NCBI RefSeq assembly: GCF_963576545.1
Contig: NC_083639.1
Span: forward strand, 26,800,118 to 26,864,117
DNA: 64,000 nucleotides
Source: Limanda limanda
Lineage: Eukaryota; Chordata; Actinopteri; Pleuronectiformes; Pleuronectidae
Direction of reading: 5' to 3'
Made by a program: the position numbers and the translations under genes
Shown: piece by piece, positions 47,001 to 59,480 of the stretch
Position numbering within the stretch: the stretch's first letter is position 1
Layout of the letters: each line of letters opens with the position of its first letter
The notes under the pieces: model-generated
The model's database searches: none
What the model was told of the DNA's origin: nothing
Seen by the model: only the letters and a program-made list of their open reading frames with translations

Positions 47001-48806
47001 TATTTACATCAGGAGCGGGTCCTCTCTACGGAGGCAGAAATGTTTTATACGGTAGCCCAGACTGGACAAACTAAACCTTTTGAGTTTTTTTTATGACAAC
47101 TGAAGGTTTCCACAGGTTCTCTCTCATGTTTGGAAGAGGAGGGTGAGGTGAGGGGTATTCAGCTGCAACTTGACACTTCACCACTAGATGTCACTAAATC
47201 CTACACACTGAACCTTTAAAAGCTCTCAGGTTGAATGTTCACGCTGTGTTTTCGTGGGTTGTCTGTGGGTACTCCACCTTCCTCCCACAGTCCAATGGCA
47301 TGCAGCTGAAGTTACTTCAAAACTAGATGTCCACTTGGAGGTTGTTTGTCTTTATATATCAATAAACATAAAGAATACAGCTGTTCAGATGTGACCTGAC
47401 AGACTGAAGCCTCCTGCACCTCACACTGATCCTCACCAGTTTCTGGTTGAAGCCGGCCGGCGCCCAGTCGTACGTCGTGGTGCTGAAGGTCGGGTCTTTG
47501 CGTGACACCACCGGATTCGTCACGATCATACGGTTCCTCTTGTACGTGCGAAGGCCGCCTCCTCCCTTGACCTTCGCTGTCAAGTGGGAGCAGGGTGAGT
47601 CTGCGAGCAGGCGTCCCATTCGCTGGTCATCCTCAAGGTCACCTCCGGGGGCGTGGTCCACCGTGCTGCAGCCGCAGGCCACACAGGCCTTCCTGTACAG
47701 CAGAGGTGGAGATGAATGGGATTTACAACAGGAAAACAAAATCACCATCAATGACTTGCTTGTTAATGAATGTGAAGAATCAAATTCCAGATTCTTATTT
47801 GACTTTCCTCAGTTTATTGTGGCTCAAATAAACAAAACCACACCATGTTTCACTCCAGGGAAGGAGGAGAGGAACCACGGAGACGGCATCCAGAACTTTG
47901 TTTTTGTTTTTGTTTCATTTTTCAGCCAAAGAGGAATAATTAGAAAAAGGGTCGTACCTCCAAGAATGTGGCTGAAATCCAGAGCAGCTCTCTTTGCATA
48001 CGAGACACACGGCTCCTCCTGCTCCTCCTGCTCCTCCTGCTCCTCCTGCTCCTCCTGCTCCTCCTGCTCCTCCTGCAGTCTGCTTCATAGACATCTGAGA
48101 CGAAAGTGAAATAAAAACACAATGAAGGATGCACTTCTGTTATATATATATATAAATATACATAAATCTATAATATAACTACAGGCGATGTAAGTTACTA
48201 CATTATAAGCAACCAAACACAGAGAGCATCAAAGGTCAGAGGTCACAACAGCCTGTTAAGAGAAGTGGTATCGAGGATCTTTACACCAGGAGAAGAACAG
48301 ATGAACATTTATGAAAGACAAGAGGACAGTGGTCTTTGTCTCTCGCTCTCCCACAGAATCCGTCCGAGTCAGACGGACCATCAGCAGCACCGGGAGAGAT
48401 TGTCCTCCACACCCCCACCCTTTAAATGATGCACTTTTATTTGCATGATTTTATTGGCTTTAACACTTTCTATAATTCCTATAGTTAAGTTAATATTCTT
48501 ATAAAAAGGCTTTTAAACACCACAGATTATTATTCACACTATGTTTGGTAAAAATGTTTTCATAAGTTGCTAAAGTTATTTTTGACCAACAGCTATGAGA
48601 GAAGTGTGTTTGATGGAAATATTCATTAACAGCAGCGCTTGTTAAAACACAGCAGAGTGAACGGAGAAGATGTCGGGGGGGGAAACATGAAATCCTGAAT
48701 GTCCAGAGGCGACGGCGATGATGAAGATGAGTGAGGAAGCTTTGGATGAGAAAGAATTTAGATCATTTCTCAGCGAGAGTGGGAGGAAGAGCAGGGAGGG
48801 AACGCA

Positions 48807-48884
<78 letters not shown>

Positions 48885-49211
48885 CACACACACTGGGTGG
48901 ATGACCTCACTGGTCCACCCAGTGATATCATCTGTCCTCACAAACCCTCCAGAGTCTTATTGCTCACTTCATTCTTCACCTCCTCCCCCTCACCTCCACC
49001 AACTGACTCTTTTTACCTCTTTCATGTTTCAGCTGTCTCCCTCTCTTCTCTCTCTCTCTCTCTCTCTTTTAATTCACTACTCACCGTGGTTTCTTTTCTT
49101 GTTCCCATTGTGACTCACCTGTTCTTCTCTTTTCCCCCTTTTCAGTTAAAATGAATGAAAAATCATTCTCAATACTTTCCAACGTCAGCTGTAGGGATGG
49201 AGACATGATTC

Positions 49212-49247
<36 letters not shown>

Positions 49248-52200
49248 TGTGTGTTTGTCTGTGTGTGTGTGTGCGTGTGAACCTCTGGCATGAAACCTGA
49301 TGACACAACCTGCTGCTATTATTGTCCACCTGTCCATCTGTCACCAGGTATCAACCACCCAGTGTCTCCTCAGAGAGTCGTTTGTAATATAGTGTTTATT
49401 TATAGAGACCCAGGTTCTTACAGAGGGATGAAGCTGCTATAACAAGGGCTTCACTCACAGGGATGAATGAACAATGTCCATATGCAGCATCATTACAGCT
49501 GGAGACAAAGAGCTAAACTGGAAGAGTAATGTGCTTTGATGAAGGCTAAATGACCATATCTCTGTCTGTCTGTCCATCTATCTCTCTATCCATTTATCTA
49601 ACTTTATATCTCTACATCTCTATCTCTCTCTATGTCCACCTCTCTATATCGCTAGATCTCTATACAATCTTTATTTATATTTGTCTATGTATTCAATGCT
49701 CTATCACTCTATCTTATCTTATCTTCTCTACACAAACACAAAGAAGAGTCCTGCTGGTGTTGCTCGATGTGCTGTTTTCTGACGTGTCACGTTAACGAGG
49801 TTGATTGACACATGTGAGACACAACTAGAGGACAGACGAGCCGTGTCATTGGCGGCGAGGGAGGACAGAGGAGTGTGTGTTCAGAGGTGTGAAGTGTGTG
49901 AGTGACAGTGAAGAGGCCGCTGATCGGCCCGTGTTGAAAAGGTCACGGTGATGACGACTGGAATAGAAGCAGCTGAAGAAGAACTTCAGTACATCCCTCT
50001 GGAATACACCGACTCATACACAGAGTGTGAGTGTTTACTGTTGTGTTACCAGACTGACACCAGTTCACACACTCCAGGTCTGATTATCTGATTTCAGGGA
50101 GGAAGTACGGATATTTTCCTCAAAGTTTCACAATGTCCGAGTATATATCTCAGGAGACGTAGACGAAGATTTCAACTTGGAAAGACAACGAGGTTCAAGA
50201 GGTTTTGATGATGAGGGTCGACACCTGGTTTCCACAGCTGGATTGATACGTCATGTGCTTCCCGCTGCCGCTCTACACAGGCTCCACCCCTCACGTGTCT
50301 CACCCCAATCTCCTGCTGCGATCTTTATATGTGAAAGACAAATTCCAGGAAATGTCCGGATCATGTTCACATCTGAAACAAGTAGGGTTGCAAAATTCCG
50401 GGAATATTCAAAGTTGGAAACTTTCCATGGGAATTAACGGGAATTAACGGGAATAAACGGGAATATACGGGAATTAACGGGAATAAACTGGAAATGTTGT
50501 GGGTAATTTATACTAACTGTATTTACCTTGTCATATACAGACATAAATATAAACATTTTGTTTTGTCATAGGCTGATTTGAGCCCTGAGGAAACTTTGGG
50601 CACTTGACTATATGCTTCTGCAGCGTTGTGTCATTCTTAACATAGGTCTTTGCACAGTATTTGCAAATGTACACAGTCTTTCCTTCTACATTGGATGGGG
50701 TGAAATGTCTCCACACATGAGATAGTGCACGTGGCATTGTTCTGTAGAATAAGATGAGAAAAAAGTTTGTAAAAAACACTAATGCAATGCCAGAGATATA
50801 AATAGTTAGCCAAACAATTGGAATCATCTGTAAACTTATTTTACAATTGATGGATAAATGAATGGAAATAGGCTAGATGAACAGATGAACAATCCTCAAT
50901 AAGCATGCTAATATATTTTCCCAGTAATATCATTGAAACTTACCTGACTAGTCCTGCACTCTACAGCAGGCCTCAGTAGCTCTGCTGTAGAGTGAAGGAT
51001 GCTGGGAGTTATCTGTGCATGTGATGGAAGAATGCACAGTGGAGGGTTGAAACTCAACGTGCAGCGTGTGCTGCATTCCATACATCTTTACAATAGAGTT
51101 TTGAATGATGTTTTTATTGCTCAGTGTCTAATTTGCATAGTTTTTTTTTTCAAAATTCCCGAGCTAAACTTCCCATGGAAAGTTTCCGGAAAGTTTCCGG
51201 AAATTTACCCGAAACTTTCCACCCCTTTGCAACCCTAGAAACAAGTAACTCTAAAAGGAGAATTCCACTGAAACTCCTATTTCGGTGTAATTGTATTCTT
51301 CCTGTAAATAAATCAATGCCAATGAATCCAGTTTGTTTGTTGAAAAGTTGTTTTCACCAGTGACTCACTGAGACTCTGGTGGGAGGAGACTGAGTCACAG
51401 GAACTCCAGACATGATCCAATCTTTCCTCCAAATAGGAAATTAACTTATTACTCATTACTGACACTAGACAGAACACAGACGACATGATGCAGGTGATCT
51501 TATCTTGTCTTGTGATCAAGTTTTCATTTGCGGAAACAACTAGTTTTCTTTGTGGTCTTAAATTTCTTAAAAATATATATTTCTCCGTCATTTAGACTTT
51601 TATTTTGAAGTCCATTCATTGTAAACTTCCTGTTGATCTCTTATGTACTAGACAGCAAACTAATCCAATAGAAAACGTAAATAGGAAACATTTGAAGTTT
51701 CACCTTTTCTCTAACTTAGCTTCAAAACGCTTAAAACAAACCTAAGAATAAAATAAATTCATGATAACATTTCACAGATGAGAACAAACTGTAAAATATT
51801 CAGGTTTTTTTCAACTATAACCAGAGTTAAGATGTGCAAAAATTAATTTCATGAATAGAGAGAGAGAGATTTAAAAGAGCTGAACTAGAAAGAACTAGAA
51901 GCAGTGTTTTTTCTGGAGAAAGACGTTGGCAGCTCTATATTTAGGATTCAGATAAGACGAGTATGTTGTCGGTGGATCGGCAGCGCTCTGTTACTCCAAA
52001 CATGCTGGCTATTTGAAGGGGAGGGGCCAGACCCGCTGGGAGATAAGAGGCTGGAGGTCACAGGGGTCAGCCGACCTGCTGCAGTCTGACATCCTTACTG
52101 TCCCAGAGCAGACGTCCTCCACTGTCCCAGAGCAGACGTCCTCCACAGTCCCAGAGCAGACGTCCTCCACTGTCCCAGAGCAGACGTCCTCCACTGTCCC

Positions 52201-55200
52201 AGAGCAGACGTCCTCCACAGTCCCAGAGCAGACGTCATCCACTGTCCCAGAGCAGACGTCCTTCACAGTCCCAGAGCAGACGTCCTCAACTGTCCCAGAG
52301 CAGACGTCCTACACTGTCCCAGAGCAGACGTCCTCCACAGTCCCAGAGAAGACGTCCTCCACAGTCCCAGAGCAGACGTCCTCCACTGTCCCAGAGGAGA
52401 CGTCCTCGACAGTCCCAGAGCAGACGTCCTCCACTGTCCCAGAGCAGACGTCCACCACAGTCCCAGAGCAGACGTCCTCCACTGTCCCAGAGCAGACGTC
52501 CTCCACAGTCCCAGAGCAGACGTCCTCCACTGTCCCAGAGCAGACGTCCTCCACAGTCCCAGAGCAGACGTCCTCCACTGTCCCAGAGCAGACGTCCTCC
52601 ACAGTCCCAGAGCAGACGTCCTCCACAGTCCCAGAGGAGACGTCCTCCACAGTCCCAGAGCAGACGTCCTCCACTGTCCAAGAGCAGACGTCCTCACTGT
52701 CCCAGAGCAGACGTCCTCCACTGTCCAAGAGCAGACGTCCTCACTGTCCCAGAGCAGACGTCCTCCACAGTCCCAGAGGAGACAGCCTCCACTGCCCCAG
52801 AGCAGACGTCCTCCACTGTCCAAGAGCAGACGTCCTCACTGTCCCAGAGCAGACGTCCTCCACTGTCCAAGAGCAGACGTCCTCACTGTCCCAGAGCAGA
52901 CGTCCTCCACAGTCCCAGAGGAGACAGCCTCCACAGTCCCAGAGCAGACAGCCTCCACTGCCCGAGAGCAGAGACGTCCTCCACAGACCCAGAGCAGATG
53001 TCCTCACTGTCCCAGAGCAGACGTCCTCCACAGTCCCAGAGCAGACGTCCTCCACAGTCCCAGAGCAGACATCCTCCACAGTCTCAGAGGAGACGTCCTC
53101 CACTGTCCCAGAGCAGACGTCCTCCACTGTCCCAGAGCAGAGACGTCCTCCACAGTCCCAGAGCAGACGTCCTCCACTGTCCCAGAGCAGACGTCCTCCA
53201 CTGTCCCAGAGCAGACGTCCTCCACAGTCCCAGAGGAGACGTCCTCCACAGTACCAGAGCAGACGTCCTCCACAGTCCCAGAGCAGACGTCCTCCAATGT
53301 CCCAGAGCAGACATCCTCTACAGTCCCAGAGGAGACGCCCTCCACAGACCCAGAGCAGACGTCCTCCACTGTCCCAGAGGAGACGTCCTCCACAGTCCCA
53401 GAGCAGACGTCCTCCACTGTCCCAGAGCAGACGTCCTCCACAGTCCCAGAGCAGACGTCCTCCACAGTCCCAGAGCAGACGTCCTCCACTGTCCAAGAGC
53501 AGACGTCCTCACTGTCCCAGAGCAGACGTCCTCCACTGTCCAAGAGCAGACGTCCTCACTGTCCCAGAGCAGACGTCCTCCACAGTCCCAGAGGAGACAG
53601 CCTCCACTGCCCCAGAGCAGACGTCCTCCACTGTCCAAGAGCAGACGTCCTCACTGTCCCAGAGCAGACGTCCTCCACTGTCCAAGAGCAGACGTCCTCA
53701 CTGTCCCAGAGCAGACGTCCTCCACAGTCCCAGAGGAGACAGCCTCCACAGTCCCAGAGCAGACAGCCTCCACTGCCCGAGAGCAGAGACGTCCTCCACA
53801 GACCCAGAGCAGATGTCCTCACTGTCCCAGAGCAGACGTCCTCCACAGTCCCAGAGCAGACGTCCTCCACAGTCCCAGAGCAGACATCCTCCACAGTCTC
53901 AGAGGAGACGTCCTCCACTGTCCCAGAGCAGACGTCCTCCACTGTCCCAGAGCAGAGACGTCCTCCACAGTCCCAGAGCAGACGTCCTCCACTGTCCCAG
54001 AGCAGACGTCCTCCACTGTCCCAGAGCAGACGTCCTCCACAGTCCCAGAGGAGACGTCCTCCACAGTACCAGAGCAGACGTCCTCCACAGTCCCAGAGCA
54101 GACGTCCTCCAATGTCCCAGAGCAGACATCCTCTACAGTCCCAGAGGAGACGCCCTCCACAGACCCAGAGCAGACGTCCTCCACTGTCCCAGAGGAGACG
54201 TCCTCCACAGTCCCAGAGCAGACGTCCTCCACTGTCCCAGAGCAGACGTCCTCCACAGTCCCAGAGCAGACGTCCTCCACAGTCCCAGAGCAGACGTCCT
54301 CCACAGTCCCAGAGCAGACGTCCTCCACTGTCCCAGAGGAGACGTCCTCCACAGTCCCAGAGGAGACGTCCTCCACAGTCCCAGAGGAGACGTCCTCCAC
54401 AGTCCCAGAGCAGACGTCCTCCACAGTCCCAGAGCAGACGTCCTCCACAGTCCCAGAGCAGACGTCCTCCACAGTCCCAGAGCAGACGTCCTCCACAGTC
54501 CCAGAGCAGACGTCCTCCAAAGTCCCAGAGCAGACGTCCTCCACTGTCCCAGAGCAGACGTCCTCCACAGTCCCAGAGCAGACGTCCTCCACAGTCCCAG
54601 AGCAGACGTCCTCCACTGTCCCAGAGCAGAGACGTCCTCCACAGTCCCAGAGCAGACGTCCTCCACAGTACCAGAGCAGACGTCCTCCACAGTACCAGAG
54701 CAGACGTCCTCCACTGTCCCAGAGCAGACATCCTCACGGTCCCAGAGCAGACGTCCTCCACTGTCCCAGAGGAGACGTCCTCCACTGTCCCAGAGCAGAC
54801 GTCCTCCACTGTCCCAGAGCAGACATCCTCACGGTCCCAGAGCAGACGTCCTCCACTGTCCCAGAGCAGACGTCCTCCACAGACCCAGAGCAGACGTCCT
54901 CCACAGTCCCAGAGCAGACGTCCTCCACTGTCCCAGAGCAGACGTCCTCCACAGTCCCAGAGCAGACGTCCTCCACAGTCCCAGAGCAGACGGCATCCAC
55001 AGTCCCAGAGGAGACGTCCTCCGCAGTCCCAGAGCAGACGTCCTCCACAGTCCCAGAGCAGACGTCCTCCACAGTCCCAGAGGAGACGTCCTCCACAGTC
55101 CCAGAGCAGACGTCCTCACTGTCCCAGAGCAGACGTCCTCCACTGTCCCAGAGCAGACGTCCTCCACTGTCCCAGAGCAGACGTCCTCCACTGTCCCAGA

Positions 55201-58200
55201 GGAGACGTCCTCCACAGTCCCAGAGCAGACGTCCTACACAGTCCCAGAGCAGACGTCCTCCACAGTCCCAGAGCAGACGTCCTCCACTGTCCCAGAGCAG
55301 ACGTCCTCCACTGTCCCAGAGCAGACGTCCTCCACAGTCCCAGAGGAGACGTCCTCCACTGTCCCAGAGCAGACGTCCTCCACTGTCCAAGAGGAGATGT
55401 CCTCCACAGTCCCAGAGCAGCTTCCTCTACAGTCCCAGAGCAGACGTCCTCCACAGTCCCAGAGCAGACGTCCTCCACTGTCCCAGAGGAGACGTCCTCC
55501 ACAGTCCCAGAGCAGACGTCCTCCACAGTCCCAGAGCAGACGTCCTCCACTGTCCCAGAGCAAACGTCCTCCACAGTCCCAGAGGAGACGTCCTCCACAG
55601 TCCCAGAGCAGACATCCTCTACAGTCCCAGAGCAGACGTCCTCCACAGTCCCAGAGCAGACGTCCTCCACAGTCCCAGAGCAGACATCCTCCACAGTCCC
55701 AGAGGAGACGTCCTCCACAGTCCCAGAGCAGCTTCCTCCACAGTCCCAGAGCAGACGTCCTCCACAGTCCCAGAGCAGACGTCCTCCACAGTCCCAGAGC
55801 AGACGTCCTCCACAGTCCCAGAGGAGACGTCCTCTTCAGTCCCAGAGCAGACGTCCTCTACAGTCCCAGAGCAGACGTCCTCCACAGTCCCAGAGAAGAC
55901 GTCCTCCACAGTCCCAGAGCAGACGTCCTCCACAGTCCCAGAGGAGACGTCCTCCACTGTCCCAGAGCAGACGTCCTCCACTGTCCAAGAGCAGACGTCC
56001 TCCACAGTCCCAGAGCAGACGTCCTCCACAGTCCCAGAGCAGACTTCCTCCACAGTCCCAGAGGAGACGTCCTCCACAGATCCAGAGCAGACGTCCTCCA
56101 CTGTCCAAGAGCAGAGACGTCCTCCACAGTCCCAGAGCAGACGTCCTCCACTGTCCCAGAGCAGACGTCCTCCACAGTCCCAGAGCAGACGTCCTCCACA
56201 GTCCCAGATCAGACGTCCTCCACTGTCCCAGAGGAGACGTACTCCACAGTCCCAGAGGAGACGTCCTCCACAGTCCCAGAGGAGACGTCCTCCACAGTCC
56301 CAGAGCAGACGTCCTCCACTGTCCCAGAGCAGACGTCCTCCACTGTCCCAGAGCAGACGTCCTCACTGTCCCAGAGGAGACGTCCTCCACTGTCCCAGAG
56401 GAGACGTCCTCCACAGTCCCAGAGGAGACGTCCTCCACAGTCCCAGAGCAGACGTCCTCCACTGTCCCAGAGGAGACGTCCTCCACAGTCCCAGAGGAGA
56501 CGTCCTCCACAGTCCCAGAGGAGACGTCCTCCACAGTCCCAGAGGAGATGTCCTCCACTGTCCCAGAGCAGAGACGTCCTCAACTGTCCCAGAGGAGACG
56601 TCCTCCACTGTCCCAGAGGAGACGTCCTCCACAGTCCCAGAGGAGACGTCCTCCACAGTCCCAGAGGAGACGTCCTCCACAGTCCCAGAGGAGACGTCCT
56701 CCACAGTCCCAGAGCAGACGTCCTCCACAGTCCCAGAGGAGACGTCCTCCACTGTCCCAGAGCAGAGACGTCCTCCACTGTCCCAGAGCAGAGACGTCCT
56801 CCACTGTCCCAGAGGAGACGTCCTCCACTGTCCCAGAGCAGACGTCCTCCACTGTCCCAGAGGAGACGTCCTCCACAGTCCCAGAGGAGATGCAGTTTCC
56901 ATTGCTGTCCGTCCACTGAACCAGTTTCTTGGATCTGAATGGAGGTGCTGGATGGGCCTCAAAGGGAGATTTGGTATTTTTCTGACATTTTCACAATTTC
57001 CTCAGAGAACAATTCATGGGTCTTGGTGAAATAAATCTTCATATGTGGAAAACAAACATCTTGGAAGGTCTGTATCTTGGCTTGATTCAGTTTGAGGTCT
57101 GAGTGCCACTGTGGCTCCTGTTGTTTTACAATTAAATCAGATATTGAATCAGAAAGCACCTTGTCACTTTCTATTAAATGTATTAAGACCAGATACGAAA
57201 TATTTGTCAAAAGAGTTTATCCTGAATTCAACATTATCTAGTCTGAGAGTATTTATTCTTTATTTTTTGTGTGTTATTTGTTCCAGGGACTGAAAGCCAC
57301 AGTCGAGGGTTGATACAGGGCAGAGAATCAAACCCACAACCTCAAAAACATCTGGATGATTCTCTCATTCCAGAGGCCGCAGCTTTTCCCTTTGGATCTT
57401 AAAAGAAAGAGTCTGAACAAAGTGAAACAGGCGGAAACCTAACGACACAACACGTTCCAGTGAAGCCTGAGATTCCATTTGAGTGAAAACACTCAGCGAC
57501 CAGTGCGACCAGTAGCACGTTGGGTTAATTTGTGTGTGTGTTTGTGTGTTCGTTGTGGGTTATTTCCATCCTGGTGATGGCATTTTTTCCATAGAGGGGC
57601 GACAGGGGGATGAAACCCTCGACAGGTGACACTGATCCCTCAGGTTTCGGGCCTCAGGCTGATGTGACCTCTGGCGACCAGAGGCTGAATTAAGAGGGAT
57701 CTGTGAGAGACAGATACCAGAGCCGACCCGACCCGGGGATCAGGTCCGCCAGGTCACTGGATTACATCGACTGAATTAGAAATTGGACGTGAACGAGCCC
57801 AAGAGATTCATCATAACTGACTTCAGAATATTTCTAACTGTAGAACACACGTGTGACAATCGAAATGAAGCTGAAACTAAAGTTTTGCTCAATAACTTTA
57901 GCAACTTTCTCTTGAAACAAAACTGTTTTTCCTTTGAGCTAAGTTTCTGCTCTGGTGTTGAACTGTTTCCAACAAACTAATCAGACTCGACATGTTCCTT
58001 TGTCTGGTTTTAAGCAATATTGTGAAAAAACCTCCTGGATGGAAAACAACGAAACTTATTGGAAGGTTTCGATATTTCTAAATTTTAAATCTATGGGTCA
58101 AACAGGAGCTGTGAAAAACAAATCCGAGAGCTAACAAATTGAATTTTCATTTAGATAAGTTGCTGCCATGTTTCAGTGCAGGATGTAAAAGTCTGGTCCA

Positions 58201-59217
58201 AAACCACAAGTTACATCTCTTTAGTCTAGAGGTCAAATATCTTAAGTTGCACATTTGAGATCTAAGATGATGATGGTAGAAAAAAATACAGAAAAAATGA
58301 ATGTGTGAGCTTGATGATGCAGAAAGTCTCATTTTCTTTTACACTGATCAAATAATTGTGATTGAATAGAATACATTTTCAAATGGCTCAACAAGATCCT
58401 GAAATTATATTAAAGACTGGAATGATTAATTCATTATTCTGTGTTCAAGTTTGAGCAGAAGTCAAGAAGGAGGATTTCAATCGTACATTTATTTTGCAGA
58501 TTTCTCTACAACAAAAGTGAAAGTGAAAAAGAAAAAATCGCTGCTGTTTTTTGGAAATATAAAACGATTTTGCTCTTCATTGAAAAAGAAATTGTATGTT
58601 TTCAATACATTTGCATTCATTAAAAACTAAAGTAATAAAATAAGCTTAATTGTTCTTTTAATTAATATTTTAAACTGCATTGTAGTGTATTTTCCAAAGA
58701 AATGTGCAGGTTTCTGTCTCATCAGCTCATGCAGGCAGGATTCATTCATTCATTCATTCATTCATTCAATCATCACATTATCAGACCCTAGAACAAACTG
58801 AGAGTTGGTTTCAAGAAGAAGCTTGGAAGTTGCCGTAAATCAACATATAGAGATAATAACAACTCATAAAGTATCAGGAGGATACTCTCCAACAGCTTCT
58901 ATAGAAACATCGTTTCTCTGAATCAACATCAACACAAACTAAATAATGAAAGGAAATAAAAAGTCTGATGATGAGTGAATCAGAGCAGAAAGGTGATGTT
59001 TCAGGAAGCTGGTAGATAAAAACTCTAAAAACATATCTTCATGTAATTGGAAACGAAGTTCACTGAACTCAGAAGACTCATAGTCTCAGAGTGTTTCTCC
59101 AGAACTCAATCAACAGCAGAGTCTAGGTGACCTCTGACCCTTGACCTCCACTCCACAGATCCTGGACAGGGGAGTCTGTTTCCTTCCTACCTTTGCCATG
59201 GCTGAGCTCACGTCCAT
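44015..59217 (-). CDS. lmcd1: LMCD1 (dyxin), LIM and cysteine-rich domains protein (7 coding exons)
   Basis: Coding exons: 59217-59191, 48094-47958, 47692-47437, 45644-45495, 45383-45135, 44801-44583 and 44125-44015, giving 382 residues. Exon 2 encodes MSMKQT, seven AGG triplets, then the Cys-rich [16 protein letters not shown]. Exon 3 starts the PET domain ([40 protein letters not shown]), which continues in exon 4 ([23 protein letters not shown]). Exon 5 is a Ser/Thr/Asp-rich linker after [14 protein letters not shown]. Exon 6 is LIM1 ([33 protein letters not shown]). The last exon gives an abbreviated LIM2 ending PCQH. In mammals LMCD1 represses GATA6 and acts with calcineurin in muscle. 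A second ATG (59199) would start MAK as in human. Intron 1 is 11 kb and holds the 24-bp array. A small additional exon in intron 1 cannot be excluded. Confidence 0.92.
45885..46065 (+). mobile_element. LINE ORF2 C-terminal fragment (Rex3/RTE-like)
   Basis: Plus-strand frames include [18 protein letters not shown], a degraded form of the common LINE ending around an LAWERLGIP motif. Lies in LMCD1 intron 3. Too short for clade assignment. Confidence 0.5.
46849..47222. mobile_element. MITE with AAAGGTCCAGT.../...ACACACTGAACCTTTAA ends, copy 2
   Basis: Inverted relative of 32737-33060 (ACTAGATGTCACTAAATCCTA near the right end). LMCD1 intron 3. Confidence 0.6.
48012..48076 (-). repeat. lmcd1: in-frame (GCAGGAGGA)7 repeat in LMCD1 exon 2
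   Basis: Seven 9-bp units coding Ala-Gly-Gly between MSMKQT and the first Cys-rich motif. The unit length keeps frame. Human LMCD1 has no such tract at the equivalent place (family knowledge). Confidence 0.85.
48806..48895. repeat. (CA)n microsatellite in LMCD1 intron 1
   Basis: About 38 CA units. Confidence 0.95.
49216..49275. repeat. (GT)n microsatellite in LMCD1 intron 1
   Basis: About 14 uninterrupted GT units plus interrupted ones. Confidence 0.9.
49555..49730. repeat. degenerate (TCTA/TCTC)n microsatellite
   Basis: Impure TATC/TCTC repeats over about 175 bp in LMCD1 intron 1. Confidence 0.7.
50383..51237 (-). mobile_element. hAT-type non-autonomous element with BED-finger ORF, copy 2
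   Basis: 855 bp flanked by a perfect 8-bp duplication GAAACAAG (50375-50382 and 51238-51245). Ends TAGGGTTGCAAAATTCCGGG and, inverted, TAGGGTTGCAAAGGGGTGGA. The minus-strand ORF begins [16 protein letters not shown] at 50737 and carries the BED finger (CKYC...H-x4-C). In LMCD1 intron 1. Confidence 0.9.
52085..56892. repeat. giant 24-bp minisatellite (about 200 units) in LMCD1 intron 1
   Basis: Consensus TCCTCCACAGTCCCAGAGCAGACG with two common polymorphisms (CCACA/CCACT and GAGCAG/GAGGAG). Occasional 23-bp (TCCTCACTG...) and 26-bp (CAGAGACG) units shift frame. No frame of the consensus contains a stop on either strand, so very long ORFs arise on both strands (up to 1641 codons, 52013-56938 on plus) reading [16 protein letters not shown] or HSPRADVL, and [16 protein letters not shown] or WRTSALGL on minus. 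I treat these as by-products. Each unit has a GACGTC palindrome with one CpG. Confidence 0.95.
52676..54305. repeat. 815-bp higher-order duplication inside the 24-bp array
   Basis: The block starting at 52676 (CTGTCCAAGAGCAGACGTCC variant) recurs at 53491 with the same succession of unit variants, including the rare ACAGCC, ATGTCC and CAGAGACG units. Identical minus-strand frames appear at 53314-53084 and 54129-53899. The second copy is therefore recent. Confidence 0.85.
57000..59150. other. lmcd1: LMCD1 intron 1, proximal part, no gene seen
   Basis: AT-rich intronic DNA with a (CATT)n tract at 58741-58767. No exon or transposon recognised. Confidence 0.5.
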
Positions 59218-59480
59218 GTCGTCCGGCGTCTGTCGGCGGTTCGATTCCTCAGCTCCTCTGGTGCTCTCTGCCTCTGCTCCTCCAGAACAATGGGACTTTA
59301 AATTCCTCTCCTGTCGACCACACTTCCTCTCCCCCCGCCCACAGGCGCTGCTGCTCTGCCGGCTCCGCTCAGCCCACAGCCAATTCAGCCGTCTAGACTT
59401 TCATCTCATGTCAATGCTGCTGAGCTGAGCACCTCCTCCTCCTCCTCCTCCTCCTCCTCCTCCTCCTCCTCACTCACTCC
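59218..59480 (-). promoter_or_regulatory. lmcd1: LMCD1 5'UTR/promoter region with (TCC)n tract
   Basis: GC-rich sequence upstream of the LMCD1 ATG, with a 14-copy TCC/GGA tract at 59430-59471. No TATA box seen. Assigned from position. Confidence 0.4.

Noticed and set aside
49951..50029. Possible plus-strand first exon starting [19 protein letters not shown], with a GTGAGT-like donor
   Set aside because: Short, inside LMCD1 intron 1 on the opposite strand, and no following exon could be identified.
52013..56938. A 1641-codon plus-strand ORF rich in Ser, Pro, Gln, Arg
   Set aside because: It is entirely the 24-bp minisatellite; all forward frames and the reverse frames are open because the unit is stop-free. 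It lies in LMCD1 intron 1 and has no recognisable non-repeat domain.
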